A stretch of DNA of 64,000 nt, taken from NCBI RefSeq assembly GCF_040802235.1, contig NC_133157.1, forward strand, positions 90,010,001-90,074,000, in the 5' to 3' direction. The notes under the pieces were generated by a model, which was not told the DNA's origin, did not search any database, and saw only the letters and a program-made list of their open reading frames with translations. Within the stretch, counting starts at the first letter, position 1, and each line of letters begins with the position of its first letter. This document shows, in pieces, positions 47,485 through 60,235 of this stretch. Made by a program: the position numbers and the translations under genes. Source of the stretch: Manis javanica. Lineage: Eukaryota > Chordata > Mammalia > Pholidota > Manidae.

Positions 47485-48244
47485 GTAAGAATTGGTGAGT
47501 AAGACCATCCCAGAAATTGGTAATCAAACATGCAAAAACTCACACCTCATGATGAAAACTGATGTTTTAAGGTCACTTGCATCTTCAGGGAAAAAAGGTC
47601 CATTTCCAGTGCTTTTCAATGACTGCTGATGAAACTCATACAGCCTCTTGAGTATGGGGGTGGGAGGGGCCTTTACATAGACCTTTTAAAAAGAAAGACT
47701 TAATCCTTAACAGTAACAATTTCCATGGTTTGAGATAATAGCAACAGTTGCTAAAATACTTTCATGGGTGTTGTTATGCTTTGCAAAAGCAACTCCATTT
47801 TCTGTGGAATGTGTATTTATCTGATCTCTCGCATTTTAAATTCTTAGTTCCATTACAGATGATTCTGGTCCAGTTAGAAATGATAGAAACTTATGGGAAA
47901 TCAAACAGGAAAATGAAACATTGGTTTCCTGAAGACAAACCTATTTACAAATACAGTGAACTTTCTGATCCATTTTCTCCAGGCCAGAGAAGGAATGTTG
48001 GGGTGACACACACTCAGCCCAGACACATCCACACTTTTATAAATACAGGTCTGGGACTTCAAACACCCTGATTATAAACAGGAGCAAACCCTTTGTCCTT
48101 CAGTTTTCTTTTTCTCTGTTCTGTGTCATTATTTTATCTTCTTAAAGAAAAAAATTAAAATCAGAGTATGACCATGTGTTAAAACAGTCTAGCATTCTGC
48201 AGAGGACCTCAGAGAAAAAAAACGCAGACATGGGTTCTGTTTAG
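47485..48244 (+). other. VIPR2: VIPR2 intron 2, 5' part
   Basis: Ordinary intronic sequence with no recognised element. The 107-codon frame at 47748-48071 has no splice context or family resemblance. Confidence 0.5.
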
Positions 48245-48430
48245 GCCAGCACTGCCCAGAGGACATAGAATGTGTGCCACAGGGGTGTTTTTGAGTTTTC
48301 TAATAGCCACATTAAAATAAGTAAAAAGAAATATGAGAGTAATTTTAACAATGTATTTTATTTATCCAAATATATCTGAATCACTCTCATTTCAACTTGT
48401 ACTAGTATAAATGCTGATGAGAAATTTTGC
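48245..48430. repeat. hAT-type DNA transposon remnant (MER5-like)
   Basis: Contains TTCTAATAGCCACATTAAAA and the AT-rich core TTTATTTATCCAAATATATC. It resembles the remnant at 18705-19070. Confidence 0.5.
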
Positions 48431-51400
48431 ATTTCTTCATTCACACAACCCAGCACGCACTGTGCATGCCCTGACCACACTTCGCAGTTTGGACCTGCCG
48501 CCTCCCAGGCACTCACACTGGACTCTAGACCCAACCTAAAATAGGCATCGGGGCCCCTTCCACCTCCTCTGGAGCCTCCAGTCCTTGAACAGGGAGGTCT
48601 TGGGCTCTAGGATTCCTTCCTGCCAAATCCAGATTCATGGTTCTGTACTGCACATGCCATAGCTTCCCAACGGCCTGGTAGAACTCTGCCCAGAGAAAAG
48701 TGGGTGAGTCCAGTTCCACAAGAAACATGGGCTGAGTGTCCTGTGTAAAGCCACATGCCAACCATTAGCCTGTGACAAGGACAGATGAGACGTGGTCCTG
48801 CTATCCAGGGCCTCATGATGAGACGATGGGCATGTTCCCTCCTGTGAGAGTCAAGAGGTTAGATTCAGCTTCCCTCGCTGAAAGAGGACAGGCAAAACTG
48901 TGAGGGTCATCCAGTTAGTGCCAGTGCCCCCAGGGCCTGTCTGCATATCCCTGCGGTCCGGCCTCGCACCCTCCTGCATGTGGAGGAGTTGGGGTGTCTG
49001 CTGTGTCCTCGGTAGGTGCCCCTCAGACTTCTGTCTGAAGACTCTCAGGGATGGGACCTCTGCTCCTCACACCATATGGGACAGTCACATTGTTAGCAGG
49101 CTCTGAGGCTGTGCACAAATGGCCGCCACTCACTGGTGCTAAATTGCCTCCTGGAGCATAGGGGGCAGAGCTACTTCTTCCAACATGCAAAGGGCGTTTG
49201 TAGGCTCTGCCTTCTCCTCCCTGGTCCAGATACTCCCGATTCCTGCAGCTTTCCCCAGGACACACACACAGGTCTCCTGCCAAGCTGTGGGCCTCCAGGG
49301 ACACTCCAGAAATGGGCACGGGAGGAGAATTTTACCATTGACATTGCTGGCACGTGGTAATAATGAAACCAGACCAAACTGTAGTCAGTTTTCTTCCTGT
49401 TGACAAATCTCTGCAGACAATGCCCCTCTCCCTTGCACCCCTGAGTGACTGCTCCCAGCTCAACCCTCTCGTAACCGGTGTATTAGGGAAAAGCTCTTGG
49501 GATACTGTCTTACAGCTTCGTTCTTGCCATTCCTGATCTCCTGCTTTCATCAAGAATGCTTTGGTACCAGAGAGAAAGCTGGCACAGTTCCAATGGGCGA
49601 CAGGAACACTTACCTTTTAAAAAATAGAGTATGGCCATGACCTTCCCTGGGAGGAATTCCCTCACAGTTGGTCAGGGTTGGCCAGATAGCAGACGGAACA
49701 TCTGTAAGTTTGTGCCAATGACGTGCCTCATGACATACATGCCGTACAGGGAGCAAGAGGACCAACTCAGGGAGGTGAGGTTCTCTGCCATTATGAAATA
49801 GGATGCTGTGACCCACAATCAGGTTTTTTTAAATATAAAAGATTCTCATTATTTGCTGGCTCACATAGATGAAATGTGTTCAGAACAATATCCTTTTAGT
49901 TTTACTCTGTTCCAAGGGACAAGCATGACCCCTCATCCCTGGCCAACTGTTCAACAGCGGTAAGCTGCTGCCCAGGAGGGGAGCTGCTGGCCATGTGACT
50001 GGGCAGCGGTGGTGTAGGGCCACGGGGCCCTGGGGACCTGGGAAGAGGCAGATGCTCCTTACACCCCACTGTTCTGTGAGGAACGCAGGTGCTGAATTGC
50101 CCAGCTTCCTATTTTCAGAGAACATCAGAAATGCAAACTTTACCCAAAATATTACAATTAAAAGTTTGCAACAAGTACTTAAAACAACAACAAATTTCTG
50201 CAGAAGCCAGGGAGGCTGCTATCTGCAGGATGGCCAGACTCAGGCTTGTTTCCATGGTTGGAGAACAAATGCCTCCTGGTGCGAGGATGGGTCAGGACAC
50301 CTTAAATATTCAAGAGGGCTCCCTTGCTGCTTATTTTTGCTGGGTTCAGAGTTTCTCAGAGCTGATCCATGTGGGCCCACATCAGACGTGGAGGTATGTA
50401 AGGCAGAGTCCCTGAAAATCGCTAAGTTCACCTCAGAATCAGCTGGAGCAGAAAGAACATGGTAGCTTTAGAGGCCATAAAACATCTGCCATGTTTGGAG
50501 TGGTGGGGAAAGATGCCACTTGGTTTTTTTACAATGACAAGTATCAGGCCTTGGACATTTTCTTACATTGAAGGCTCTTGTTATTAAAACTCCGTAGCAA
50601 AAATACCTACATCTGACTCATCTTCCCTTCCTGACTTACAAGAAGAGCTTGCTAACAAGGCCGGCTGCCCTTCAGTAAAAAGGCAGCATTGTGAGGTAGA
50701 CAGGCCTGGCCACCTTCACCTTTCTGTAGAGACACACTTTGTCCTCTAAATTCCTTTTCTTTTCTTTTTTACTCTTTGGAATATGCATGGCTCAAATGTC
50801 AGGGATATAAATAGTAATAAGTCACCAGAATAAGCAGCACAGATGAGGTAAGCCAGGGTGGGCTGGATGACTGCGATGCCGGACACCAACCATGTGTGTC
50901 TGCTCATGAACTTAGAAGGGCAGTGAGATAGTAAGGGTCTGTAGTTGCTACTTTAAAATTCTGTAGGATTAAGAAATTGATATGGAAGAGCACCAGAGAC
51001 AAGAAAAAGTCATTTTCAATTTTAGGGAGTTGGTAAAAACTCAACTAGGAATTATTTTTAACACATGTTGAATCTAAAACAACACATAAAACCAGACAAA
51101 AACCAATTTCAATTCTAAACTTCTTTAAAAGGATTCACTTTGTACAAAATAAAAGTTCAGTAGGTATTCAGAGCTTCATGACTTAAGACTGACTCATTAT
51201 TAAAACTAAACCTTGGCAACAGGTATATGAGGCACTCTGAGGCCACAAGTGGCTAAAAACACAGCTAAAAGGCAGCCCTGGCATGTGACCCCTACTGACC
51301 TGTGAGTGGAAGGGAATGTCAGAGGCCCCAGGCTTTGTCCAGGTGTCCTGCCTGTGACAGATTGGATAGGAATTTGCGTGTGACTTTATATCATTTATGC

Positions 51401-51535
51401 CTGCATCGGAAGGGGATGTGTCCTCCATCTGGGGAAGAGCAGAGGTGGTCTCTGCATCTTTGCAGCCCCCAGATCTTACATAGTATTGGCATTTCAGAAG
51501 ATAGTGAGTAAACTTGTGCTGAACAAATTAATGAA
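48431..51535 (+). other. VIPR2 intron 2, no feature recognised
   Basis: GC-moderate intronic DNA. The 156-codon frame at 49995-50465 and its neighbours show no domain and no paired splice sites, so they are not called. Confidence 0.45.
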
Positions 51536-51539
51536 ATTT

Positions 51540-51860
51540 TTCACATAAAAAATTAAGTGATATATGCACATAAAAATGCATTCAAAAACATATATAATGA
51601 AAACTATTTCCTACTCCAGATCGCCAGGTCCCCTCTCTGAGGACAGCTACTGCCTTTCACCTACCCTCCTGGGGATCCTCAGACTGATGTGTGTCCCTCC
51701 CGTTTGTCTTGTACACATGGCAGTTAGCATGCCATCTACCCCAAAGCTCTGCTGCACTGTTTTTCTTTTTTACTTTAGCAGTGTATTTGCAGACTGGTCT
51801 GTATTGCTTTATATATTCCATTTAAGAGCTGTGTAGTATTCTGATGTGTTTTATTAGTCT
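51540..51860 (-). repeat. Old L1/HAL1 fragment, antisense
   Basis: The antisense 3' LINE signature is weak but visible (CAGTGTATTTGCAGACTGGT, GAGCTGTGTAGTATTCTGAT). Confidence 0.4.
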
Positions 51861-54642
51861 ATCTCAGGCTCTGATTCTCTGTGGCTTCAGGTTTCCAGGT
51901 GTTTGATCACATGGGCAGGTCGCAGCCCTTCCCAAGGAGGACTTGTGGGTCTGAGTGAGGCTTTGGGGAGTTTTCTGGGTCGAGCACGATGCCCAGAAAC
52001 TGCCTCAAAGTCCCTCAGAGCAGGGCCTCTGTTCCTGAGTCATTGTCCTGTGTCATGATGAGCTGCTCTGCTGCGGATCCCCAGATGCTGCCCTCAGCCC
52101 CACGGGAAGGCCAGCACACCTTCCTGGTCCTTACATGCCTCACCCACACTTTGCTCTGGGTGAAATCGAGTCTGTCCTGCTGTCTGGCTGGTTCTGTCAG
52201 CACGGGCATTCTGCCGCTCACTCCCTCTTCCCAGCATGTTTTATTGATCATGTACCAGGCAAGAAGGGTCAGGGGAAATCGGGTGCTGTGTCCACCCCTG
52301 CAGGACTGAGTCAAGCCCCCAGCGGCAGCTCATTGGGGTGGGAGAGCCAGGCCCTGCATCAGAGAACAGGGTTCTTAAGGGAAACCAGAGAACGTGAAAT
52401 GTAGTGATACCAGTCTGCTGAACCAGAAGCCAACAGAGAAAAGTGCATAAGGACTTCTCTCTGCTCAGAGATAATGCAGGAAAAAGGTGGGTGGGAAAAT
52501 TACCAAGAAAATGGATGCTTTTTGGTCAGAATCGCACCCGTGACCAGTCCTCGGCTAATTTGCTGTCAGGGCTTTTGCACCGGCGCTGTTCAGGGACCTT
52601 GGTCTTGGTTTCTGTTTTGCCTTGTGTTGCCTGCTCAGCCTGGGCATGGATTCACTCCATCCCGCACACCCTGTCCCCACCCTGACCGCCACCAGGCTGA
52701 GCCCCTACCATCTGCAAGCTCCTTTTGCACCTGGCACTGCTTCTGCTGTGACAGGGAACACACTCTTGCTTGTACTTTGGGCACAGGTCCGCTTCAGCCT
52801 CCTGGCCAAACGCTTCTGCTGGAGGGTCCCTTCCTGTGGAGACCAGATGTGCAAACCTAGGTGCCCTGAGCAGAGGGAAGGTACTGTGAGGTGCATCTGT
52901 GGGTGACGTGCGGTGCCAGGACAGGGGTGAGCATGGCTGCACAGCAGATGCTGGGACCCCTGAGCCTGACGCTGGGAAGGTGACAGTCAGCACCTCATCC
53001 AGGTGCAGAAACATGAGAGGATGTTCCAGATTCCCATCCCAGCTGGGGGCGGGAGCCCAGATCCCTGGACTCCTGGCCAAATGCTGTTTTACAAAACCAT
53101 GTTTGGTGTCTTGGACAAAGAGGTGGGCTTTAGAACAGGGTGTTCTTCCTCTCTGATGTCGGCTTCAGAGGCAGGGGGTTCCTTTGAACACCCCACATCT
53201 GGCAAGATCCTATCTTACCTCTCGCATACTAGCTTTAAATGTTCACATTCAGTTTATGATCTTTTGTGAAGGATTTCCACTAGTTACTACGAGCCTGGTG
53301 AAGTCAGCATTTCTTTTCTGTGAACTGCAGGCTCTGTGAATCTCAGCCGGTCTTGATTGGAGGGCCTTCCTTGTACCCTGGCTGCGGCCTCTGTCCCCTC
53401 ACTGCTGGGGAGACCCACACAGTTCTCTGCCTTCTGTGGATAAGTAAGGACCCTTTGGGGGCAGTTTACCCGCAAGTGGGGACCAGGCATTTCAGGACAC
53501 AAAGTCCACGGTCCTGAGCATCCAGGTGTCTGCACCCACTTTAAGCTTCATACCTACCATGAGCTGCAGTGGCTGAGCACCCGCAGCCCAGGAACTGGTG
53601 CTTCAAAGACCCCTCCCTCCCATCCAGGGAAGGATTAATGCAGCTTCTCAGACATTGGTGGCTTAGTCACAGCTCCTCCTTCCCTGTGGAGGAGGACAGC
53701 AGCCTAACAAGCGACCCAGGCCTCTGGGCCCCACTACTTGGCCCCAGTGACACAAAGAACATTCTTCCTGCGAGCTCTGATACTCTGCCCCTCGGGACCC
53801 TGTGCCAAGTGCCCTCCATCACGGCGATCCGCGGGAGGTGATCTTGTCCAAAACCTGCCGTGCAGTTCAGAGGAGGGAGGGCCTATTTCCACCCAGGCTG
53901 CTGACTCATCAGGAGGTGGGAGGTTCCAGTTTAGACGTGCAGGAGCTTGGGAGAGAGAGCAGCAGGTACACCAAGCAACCTCAGCCCATCCCAGGTAGCA
54001 GGGCAGGGCGGGAATCCAGGCCCAGGTGAGTGGTTTGGGGAAGGAGAGTAGGGTGGGCCCACATTCTGGGACTGAGAACAGGAAGCCCCAGGAATTCCAA
54101 GATGTCGGGTGTCTTGGGAAGGTTCATGGAGCAAACACTTCTGAGAGGAAGTGGAGCTGAATGAAGGCAACCCTGTATGGAGAAGGAATAGAGCCCAGCT
54201 GGGGGTTAGGGGTGCCCACTGCAGAAGGTGCCAGAAAGAGAGGCTTGGACAGATGATGGAGCCAGCAGCACCGCCAAAAGAGGTGACATCTGAGGGTCCC
54301 AGGCTGGCCAAGCAGGACCTTCTCTACAGAAAGGCAGGAGCCAGTGCTGAGCACCTGAAGGAGCACCCCAAGGTGGCAATCACAAGCCTGCTGACACAGG
54401 AGGAAAAGCCGGTGGAGCGAGAGTGAAGGGGCCCCCATGGGGACAATGGTTTTGGCAGAAGTTCCTGCAGTGGGAGGAAGGGTGACCCAGGACTGACTGA
54501 GGGCCCTGGAGGAAGAGGAGGGAGGCGAGAGGCAGGGTGAGGACATAGAGGACTGTGTGCACAGGGGCGGGGGCACAAGGACCCACAGGTGACTGTTCCT
54601 CAACTGTGGCCCAAGGTACTGACTTGAGATATTCTAGGAACC
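51861..54642 (+). other. VIPR2 intron 2, GC-rich, no feature recognised
   Basis: Many open frames of 80-160 codons on both strands are explained by high GC and few stops. No family resemblance was seen. Confidence 0.45.
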
Positions 54643-54737
54643 CTGGACTGCTGTGGCACAGCAGTCAAGACATTTGAAGGGGCAGCACCAAGAGATGTAA
54701 TAAAACTCTGCAGGTAGAAAGCATGTGGTATGTTAGA
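54643..54737 (-). repeat. Unclassified repeat, arm 1 of an inverted pair
   Basis: Its reverse complement matches 61827-61915 closely over about 75-80 bp, including ACATGCTTTCTACC, GCAGAGTTTTA and CATCTCTTGGTGCTGCCCCT. Family unknown. Confidence 0.7.
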
Positions 54738-56428
54738 CAACCCCCTCATCTGCAGACCTTGGGTACAGCTGTGTCCTACCCACCTGGGGGCGGGTGTCAG
54801 GCAGAGCTGTGGATGCCCTGGGCACTCTTGGCTGTGCGTCTGCTGGGCTATGTGCAATTGGTAATGCTCATCCCAACACGGGCACAGAAGTGTCCTAGAG
54901 CAATCCTGGGAAGTCACCCAGGTCCTGCTCATAAATCCATGGGAGATTATCCTGGGGATAACATGGCAGGCTTCCCCGTGCTCTGGCCTTGGAGCTCACA
55001 GGCAACAACAATGCCCCCAGTCGTCAAGGCTCTGGAAGAAGGCTTTTGAGAATTTTTAATGTTTAGGGAAAGAGTGGCTGTTTATAAAAGGCAGTGACAG
55101 CAGCCATCTCAGGGCAAAAGCATTTGTGCTCAGCATGGGTTTATGAACTCAAATGGGCCCCCTGGGGCCCAGCTGTCTGTGCAGCTGCTTGAGGAGGAGA
55201 AAGGCATGAATGCTCTGCCTTTGAGAACTGGGGCAGCCAGTGGCTCAGCAGTGCTGCCCAGGGCCCCACGCAGGTGCCAGACTCTCAGGCTCAAATCGGA
55301 GGACATTTGGTGTTTGGGGGTTATTGGGTTCAGAATATCTCTTCAATGTACAGGTTTGCCCTGGATCTCTGTGTTTCTCTGGAAACTACCTTTGCTTGGC
55401 TAATGGCTTCAGTTAATTCTGGGTGAGTCTTAGTTTAGTGTCATTCAAGTCCCAGTATGACTCCCACCTATGGAATCTGCCTCAACTGCTGCCGCAAAAA
55501 TAAAACTTTCAGATTCAAAATTCCAGAGTGATCCCACTTCAAAGCACCAACCCATGGCCATGGCAGAGCAGAGGCATGCCCAGCCCTCGGGGGTGCCACC
55601 TCCAGGCTGTGGAGGGCTGAATTGTAGCTCCCTTCTCAGAATACTGGGGCATCCCAGCACCGTCCAGAAGCAAGTTCCCTGTAATACCTTCCTTATCGTG
55701 CTCTGACGCGCGTGGACTCCTCCCTCTGCTGGGCCTGGGTTTCCTCCAGTGTCTTGTACGGGGCACCCAAGGAGGCCTGTCCTGGGGCCTCTGCACAGCC
55801 ACTACCCAGGGCTCAAAAACTTGACTGTGTGTGGACTCGCCCGCGGGTGTGTGTGGATGCCTGGTTGTGTGTTCTCCTCTGCTCGGCTCTGCTGGTGGGA
55901 GGAGCTCTTGCTTGAGGCCCTCCTGGCCCGCCAGCCCATCAACAGCAGGGCCTTGGGTTGGTGACCTTGTTGAGGGATGAATGCTTGCTCATGATGCTGG
56001 AAGGCCTGGCTGCATCTTATCTGGAAGCTGTCATATCGTGAAATAAGTGCAGCTGCTGGTAGGAAACAAACCAACTTGCTTCTCTTCATCACTGTCTCCA
56101 GGTGGTGGGGCTGTGGTCACACCCTGACTGGTTCCATTAAACTGCTTTTGAATCATTCCTTCAGCTCCTGAGTGCAGCTGCGGCATGTGGCCGCCTCACC
56201 CACATGATCCCAGAGAAGCACAGTCCAGGGCTCCCGGCTCTGACAGGGCCTGGCTCTGGGCCTTTCCCCTGAGATGGTGACCCCTCTCTACCTCACCAAT
56301 AGCTATTTGCCAGTGAGATGAGCTACATCCTTGCACCCACTAAGCTGGGCTGGGTGCCCAAAGCCATGGCAAAAGGCTTCAGTTAGGAATGATGACAATA
56401 GCTATTGGTTACAAATGACATAAAGACA
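54738..56428 (+). other. VIPR2 intron 2, no feature recognised
   Basis: No supported gene or repeat. 55700-55930 is rich in TG and GC. Confidence 0.45.
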
Positions 56429-56436
56429 CATGCTTA
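56429..56436. repeat. Putative target-site duplication, left copy
   Basis: CATGCTTA, repeated at 58084-58091. Only 8 bp are certain, and the flanks have diverged. Confidence 0.55.
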
Positions 56437-58083
56437 ATATAGAACCATAAAAGACCCTGAATAGCCAAAGCAATTCTGAAAAAGAAGAATAAATCTGGGG
56501 GAATTACATTCCCTGACTTCAAGCTCTACTACAAGGCCACAGTAATCAACACGATTTGGTACTGGCACAAGAACAGACCCATAGACCAATGGAACAGACT
56601 AGAGAGCCCAGATATAAACCCAACCATATATGGTCAATTAATATATGATAAAGGAGCCATGGATATACAATGGGAAAATGACAGCCTCTTCAACAGCTGG
56701 TGTTGGCAAAACTGGACAGCTACATGCAAGAGAATGAAACTGGATCACTGTCTAACTCCATACACAAAAGTAAACTCAAAGTAGATCAAGGACCTGAATG
56801 TAAGTCATGAAACCATAAAACTCTTAGAAGAAAACATAGGCAAAAATCTCTTGAATATAAACACGAGCAACTTTTTGCTGAACACATCTCCTCAGGCAAG
56901 GGAAACAAAATAAAAAATGAACCCATGGGACTACATCATGCTAAAAAGCTTCTGTACAGCAAAGGACACCATCAGTAGAACAAGAAGGCATCCTACAGTA
57001 TGGGAGAATATATTTGTAAATGACATATCTGACAAGGGGTTAATATCACAAATATATAAAAAACTCACATGCCTCAACCCCCAAAAAGCAAATGACCCTA
57101 TTAAAAAATGGGCAGAGGACATGAACAGACACTTCTACAAAGAAGAAATTCAGATGGCCAACAGGCACATGAAAAGATGCTCCACATCACTAATTATCAG
57201 GGAAATGCAAATTAAAACCACAATGAGATATCACCTCACACCAGTTAGGATGGCCAACATAGAAAAGACAAGGAACAACAAATGCTGGTGAGGATGCAGA
57301 GAAAGGGGAACCCTCCTACACTGCTGGTGAGAATGTAAACTAGTTCAACCATTGTGGAAAGCAGTATGGAGGTTCCCCAAAAAACTCAAAATAGAAATAC
57401 CACTTGACCAGGGAATTCTACTCCTAGAAATTTACCCTAAGAATGCAGGATCCCAGTTTCAAAAAGACATATGCACCCCTATGTTTATCACAGCACTATT
57501 TACAATAGCCAAGAAATGGAAGCGACCTAAGTGTCCATCAGTAGATGAATGAATAATGAAGAGGTGGTACATATACCCAATGGAATATTATTAAGCCATA
57601 AGAAGAAACAAATCCTACCATTTGCAACAACACAGAGGGAGCTAGAGGGTATTATGCTCAATGAAATAAGCCAGGTGGAGAAAGACAAGTACCAAATGAT
57701 TTCACTCATTTGTGGAATATAAGAACAAAGCAAAAACTGAAGGAACAAAACAGCAGCAGAGTCACAGAACCCAAGAATGGACTAACAGTTACCAAAGGGA
57801 AAGGGACTGAGGAGGGTGGGTGGGAAGGGAGGGATAAGGGGGAAAAATGGGCATTACGATTAGCACACATAATGTAGGGGGGGCATTGGGAAGGGTGTAC
57901 AACACTGAGAAGACAAGTAGTGATTCTACAGCATCTTGCTACACTGATGGACAGTGACTGTAATGGGGTATGTGGTGGGGACTTGATAATGGGGGAATCT
58001 AGTAAGCACAAGTTGCTCATGTGATTGTATATTAATGATACCAAAAAAAAACAATGACCCAAAACAACAACAACAACAAAATG
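56437..58083 (+). mobile_element. Young L1 in VIPR2 intron 2, 5'-truncated, sense
   Basis: A 1.65-kb plus-strand L1 with the C-terminal part of ORF2 (the best frame is 56917-57291), a 3' UTR and an A-rich tail (58042-58080, partly AAC repeats). Stops, such as the TAG at 56782-56784, and frameshifts make it non-coding. It is the same L1 subtype as the intron 1 copy and lies in the opposite orientation. It has no ERV extension. Confidence 0.88.
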
Positions 58084-58091
58084 CATGCTTA
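58084..58091. repeat. Putative target-site duplication, right copy
   Basis: CATGCTTA, the partner of 56429-56436. Confidence 0.55.
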
Positions 58092-58849
58092 GAACAGCAG
58101 AAAGAGAGACCCCTTCATTTAGTAAAACTTGAACCATCACTGTTGCACACAGAGTAACTGGGCTGCTGGTTAGTGACTGTGGTTAGGACTGGCCTCAGTT
58201 TAGCAATAGTCTTACTGCCACCTTTGCTCAGACCTTCTGCTGACACATCCCTCAACGTACTACCATTCCTGGACACTCAGGCCATTTCCCCATGGTCAGG
58301 AAGGACCCAGGGCCTCTGCTCCCTGACCCAGCATGGGGTGGAGACGAGGAGGTTAACCCTCAGGAGCTGCCAGGACTCTCTGTCTCAGCATTTTTTGTAA
58401 AGAAGTCTCCTGGGTGAAGCCATGGACCAGCCCTGTGGACAGCGAACACTATCACTGGGCCTGGAGACTCAGAAACGCTGGGCCACATTTCTTGCTCCTA
58501 AGCTTTCCTGCCACTTTCTTGGCTTTGGATTTCCTCTTCGGACATCTTTGCATGCTGCCGTTCAGGGCAATCAAAATACCCTGTTTTTCTGAGGCCTCAC
58601 CCTCTCAATACCTACTGAGATTCACACTTGAATCAATTACACCTTCAGGGCTCACAAAGTGCTAATATTCTAATTCTAACAATTCTTTACACATCTATTA
58701 GTTTGCATTCTAGATAGAGAAGAGCTTTTCCTCATCATTTGGAAAAAACTGCAATTCATTCCAAAAGGACAGGATAAAAGTTCAAATACTTGCTAAGTTC
58801 TTAATAACTAGATTTCCAATCCAACAATTATTCCATCATTGTTTGTATC
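58092..58849 (+). other. VIPR2 intron 2, no feature recognised
   Basis: No supported gene or repeat. Confidence 0.4.
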
Positions 58850-59030
58850 ACAAGTACAGTGGAGGTGGAGAGTTTAAAAATGAAGGATTTCGTGTTATAG
58901 CCACACTGGAATATTAAATAGCTGTTACAAATGATGGAATGCATGAAAAAAATATGGGTGATACATTGTTAAGCAGCAAAGCAAGGAAGCAAGATGTTGG
59001 TATATATGTATCCACTCCTGGAAAGAACTC
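58850..59030 (+). repeat. Old LINE 3' fragment
   Basis: CTGGAATATTAAATAGCTGT, ACAAATGATGGAATGCATGA and ATACATTGTTAAGCAGCAAA follow the order of a sense-strand L1M/HAL1 C-terminal end. Confidence 0.45.
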
Positions 59031-59351
59031 ATGAACCTTCCACGTGGCTCCGAGAAGGCCCTGCCTGGGGCAGTTGCCCCTCCAAAGCCCGGCACCCTGC
59101 GCAGGACCAGGACCAGGGGCTCACAGTTCCTGGGAGTTACTCCAACTCCCACACGGACGAGGAGGGGAGGCAGGTTGAGAGGACTATCCAGGGAGGGTTT
59201 CTTTTTAGAAAGCATCCTTAGAATGCTGCAGAGCTGAGGGAGATCCCCCCCAACCCGGCAAGAGGACTTTCAGGATCGAGTCCCAGGAGCCACAGGTGTG
59301 AGAGGTGACCACAGCCAAGTTTGTCACTGTCCCCTGCAAGGAGCTGGCCTG

Positions 59352-59392
59352 TGGGGCTGTGGGGCGGGGTGGGGGTGGGGGTGGGGGGAGGC
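59352..59392 (+). other. G-rich tract, G-quadruplex candidate
   Basis: Repeated GGGG/GGGGG runs separated by one to three bases over 40 bp, on the VIPR2 sense strand. Confidence 0.65.
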
Positions 59393-59559
59393 AGCCCTTC
59401 TCACTGCAAAGGACACGGGAGCCTGGGCCAGGACCTCTGAGGATGGCCCAGCCTCCTCCGGCCAGAGAGCACCCACGGCGGGGCTGTTCAGCAGGTCCCA
59501 CGGCCAGCCTGCCCTCTCCACCCCGCTGCCGCCACCAGCCCTGAGACCACCCAAGTGCA

Positions 59560-60235
59560 GGGAGACCTGGTAAGTGAGGGAGACTCTGTCGCGGGAAGGT
59601 CGGAGCTGGGCGCTGCCTACCGCCGGCTAGGGAACAGGTGCTCAGGTGGCAGCCAGCATCAGGTCGCGAGTCCCCAGGACAGCACGCCCGTATCTGGCCA
59701 GGCCACCCGTGGACGCTCGTGGCTCCACGCCGGCAGTGAGCAGAGAACCCAAACGGTGGCTCTCCCAGCACCTCCTCAGGTTAAAGAAGTGGGTGAGCAG
59801 CCATGCTTGCTCGCGAAGGGCTGGCACTTGGCGAGCCCTGCATGGGCCACGGAGCCAACCGGGGTGGCGCCTCCGCGCTTGCCCTCCTCGACCGGCTGCC
59901 GCACAGTGACAGGCGGAAGCCGCGAGGGCCCCTCCTGCCGTCGCCGTCCCGGGGCCAAAGCCTGTCTCCACTCGCCTCTCTCAGCTTCAGCTCAGCTCCT
60001 GGAAACGTGTAAATTGGAGTCTAGCAAGGGTTCCGGCACAGCCCAGCACCTGACAGTCTCCCCACGGACTTCATCCCGGGATTCTGGCCGCAGTCACGGG
60101 GGCAGAAGCAGCAGGAGGCAGAGCTCACCGCCTGCGGGGACCGCGGCTGAGGGGTGTCCGACCGCCAGCTCAGGTGACCGAGGTGCTGTCCCGCTAGCCC
60201 GCGGGGAGGCGTCTGTGCCTGCGTGCAGGGGTGCT
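59560..60235. promoter_or_regulatory. CpG island inside VIPR2 intron 2
   Basis: About 670 bp rich in CG dinucleotides (for example TACCGCCGGCTAGG, GCCTCCGCGCTTGCC, CCTGCCGTCGCCGTCCCGGG). It lies 3.4 kb before exon 3. It could be an alternative promoter, an antisense transcript start or an enhancer. The 228-codon frame across it has no domain resemblance. Confidence 0.6.

Noticed and set aside
49995-50465. 156-codon open frame in intron 2
   Set aside because: No recognisable domain, no codon bias and no paired splice sites.
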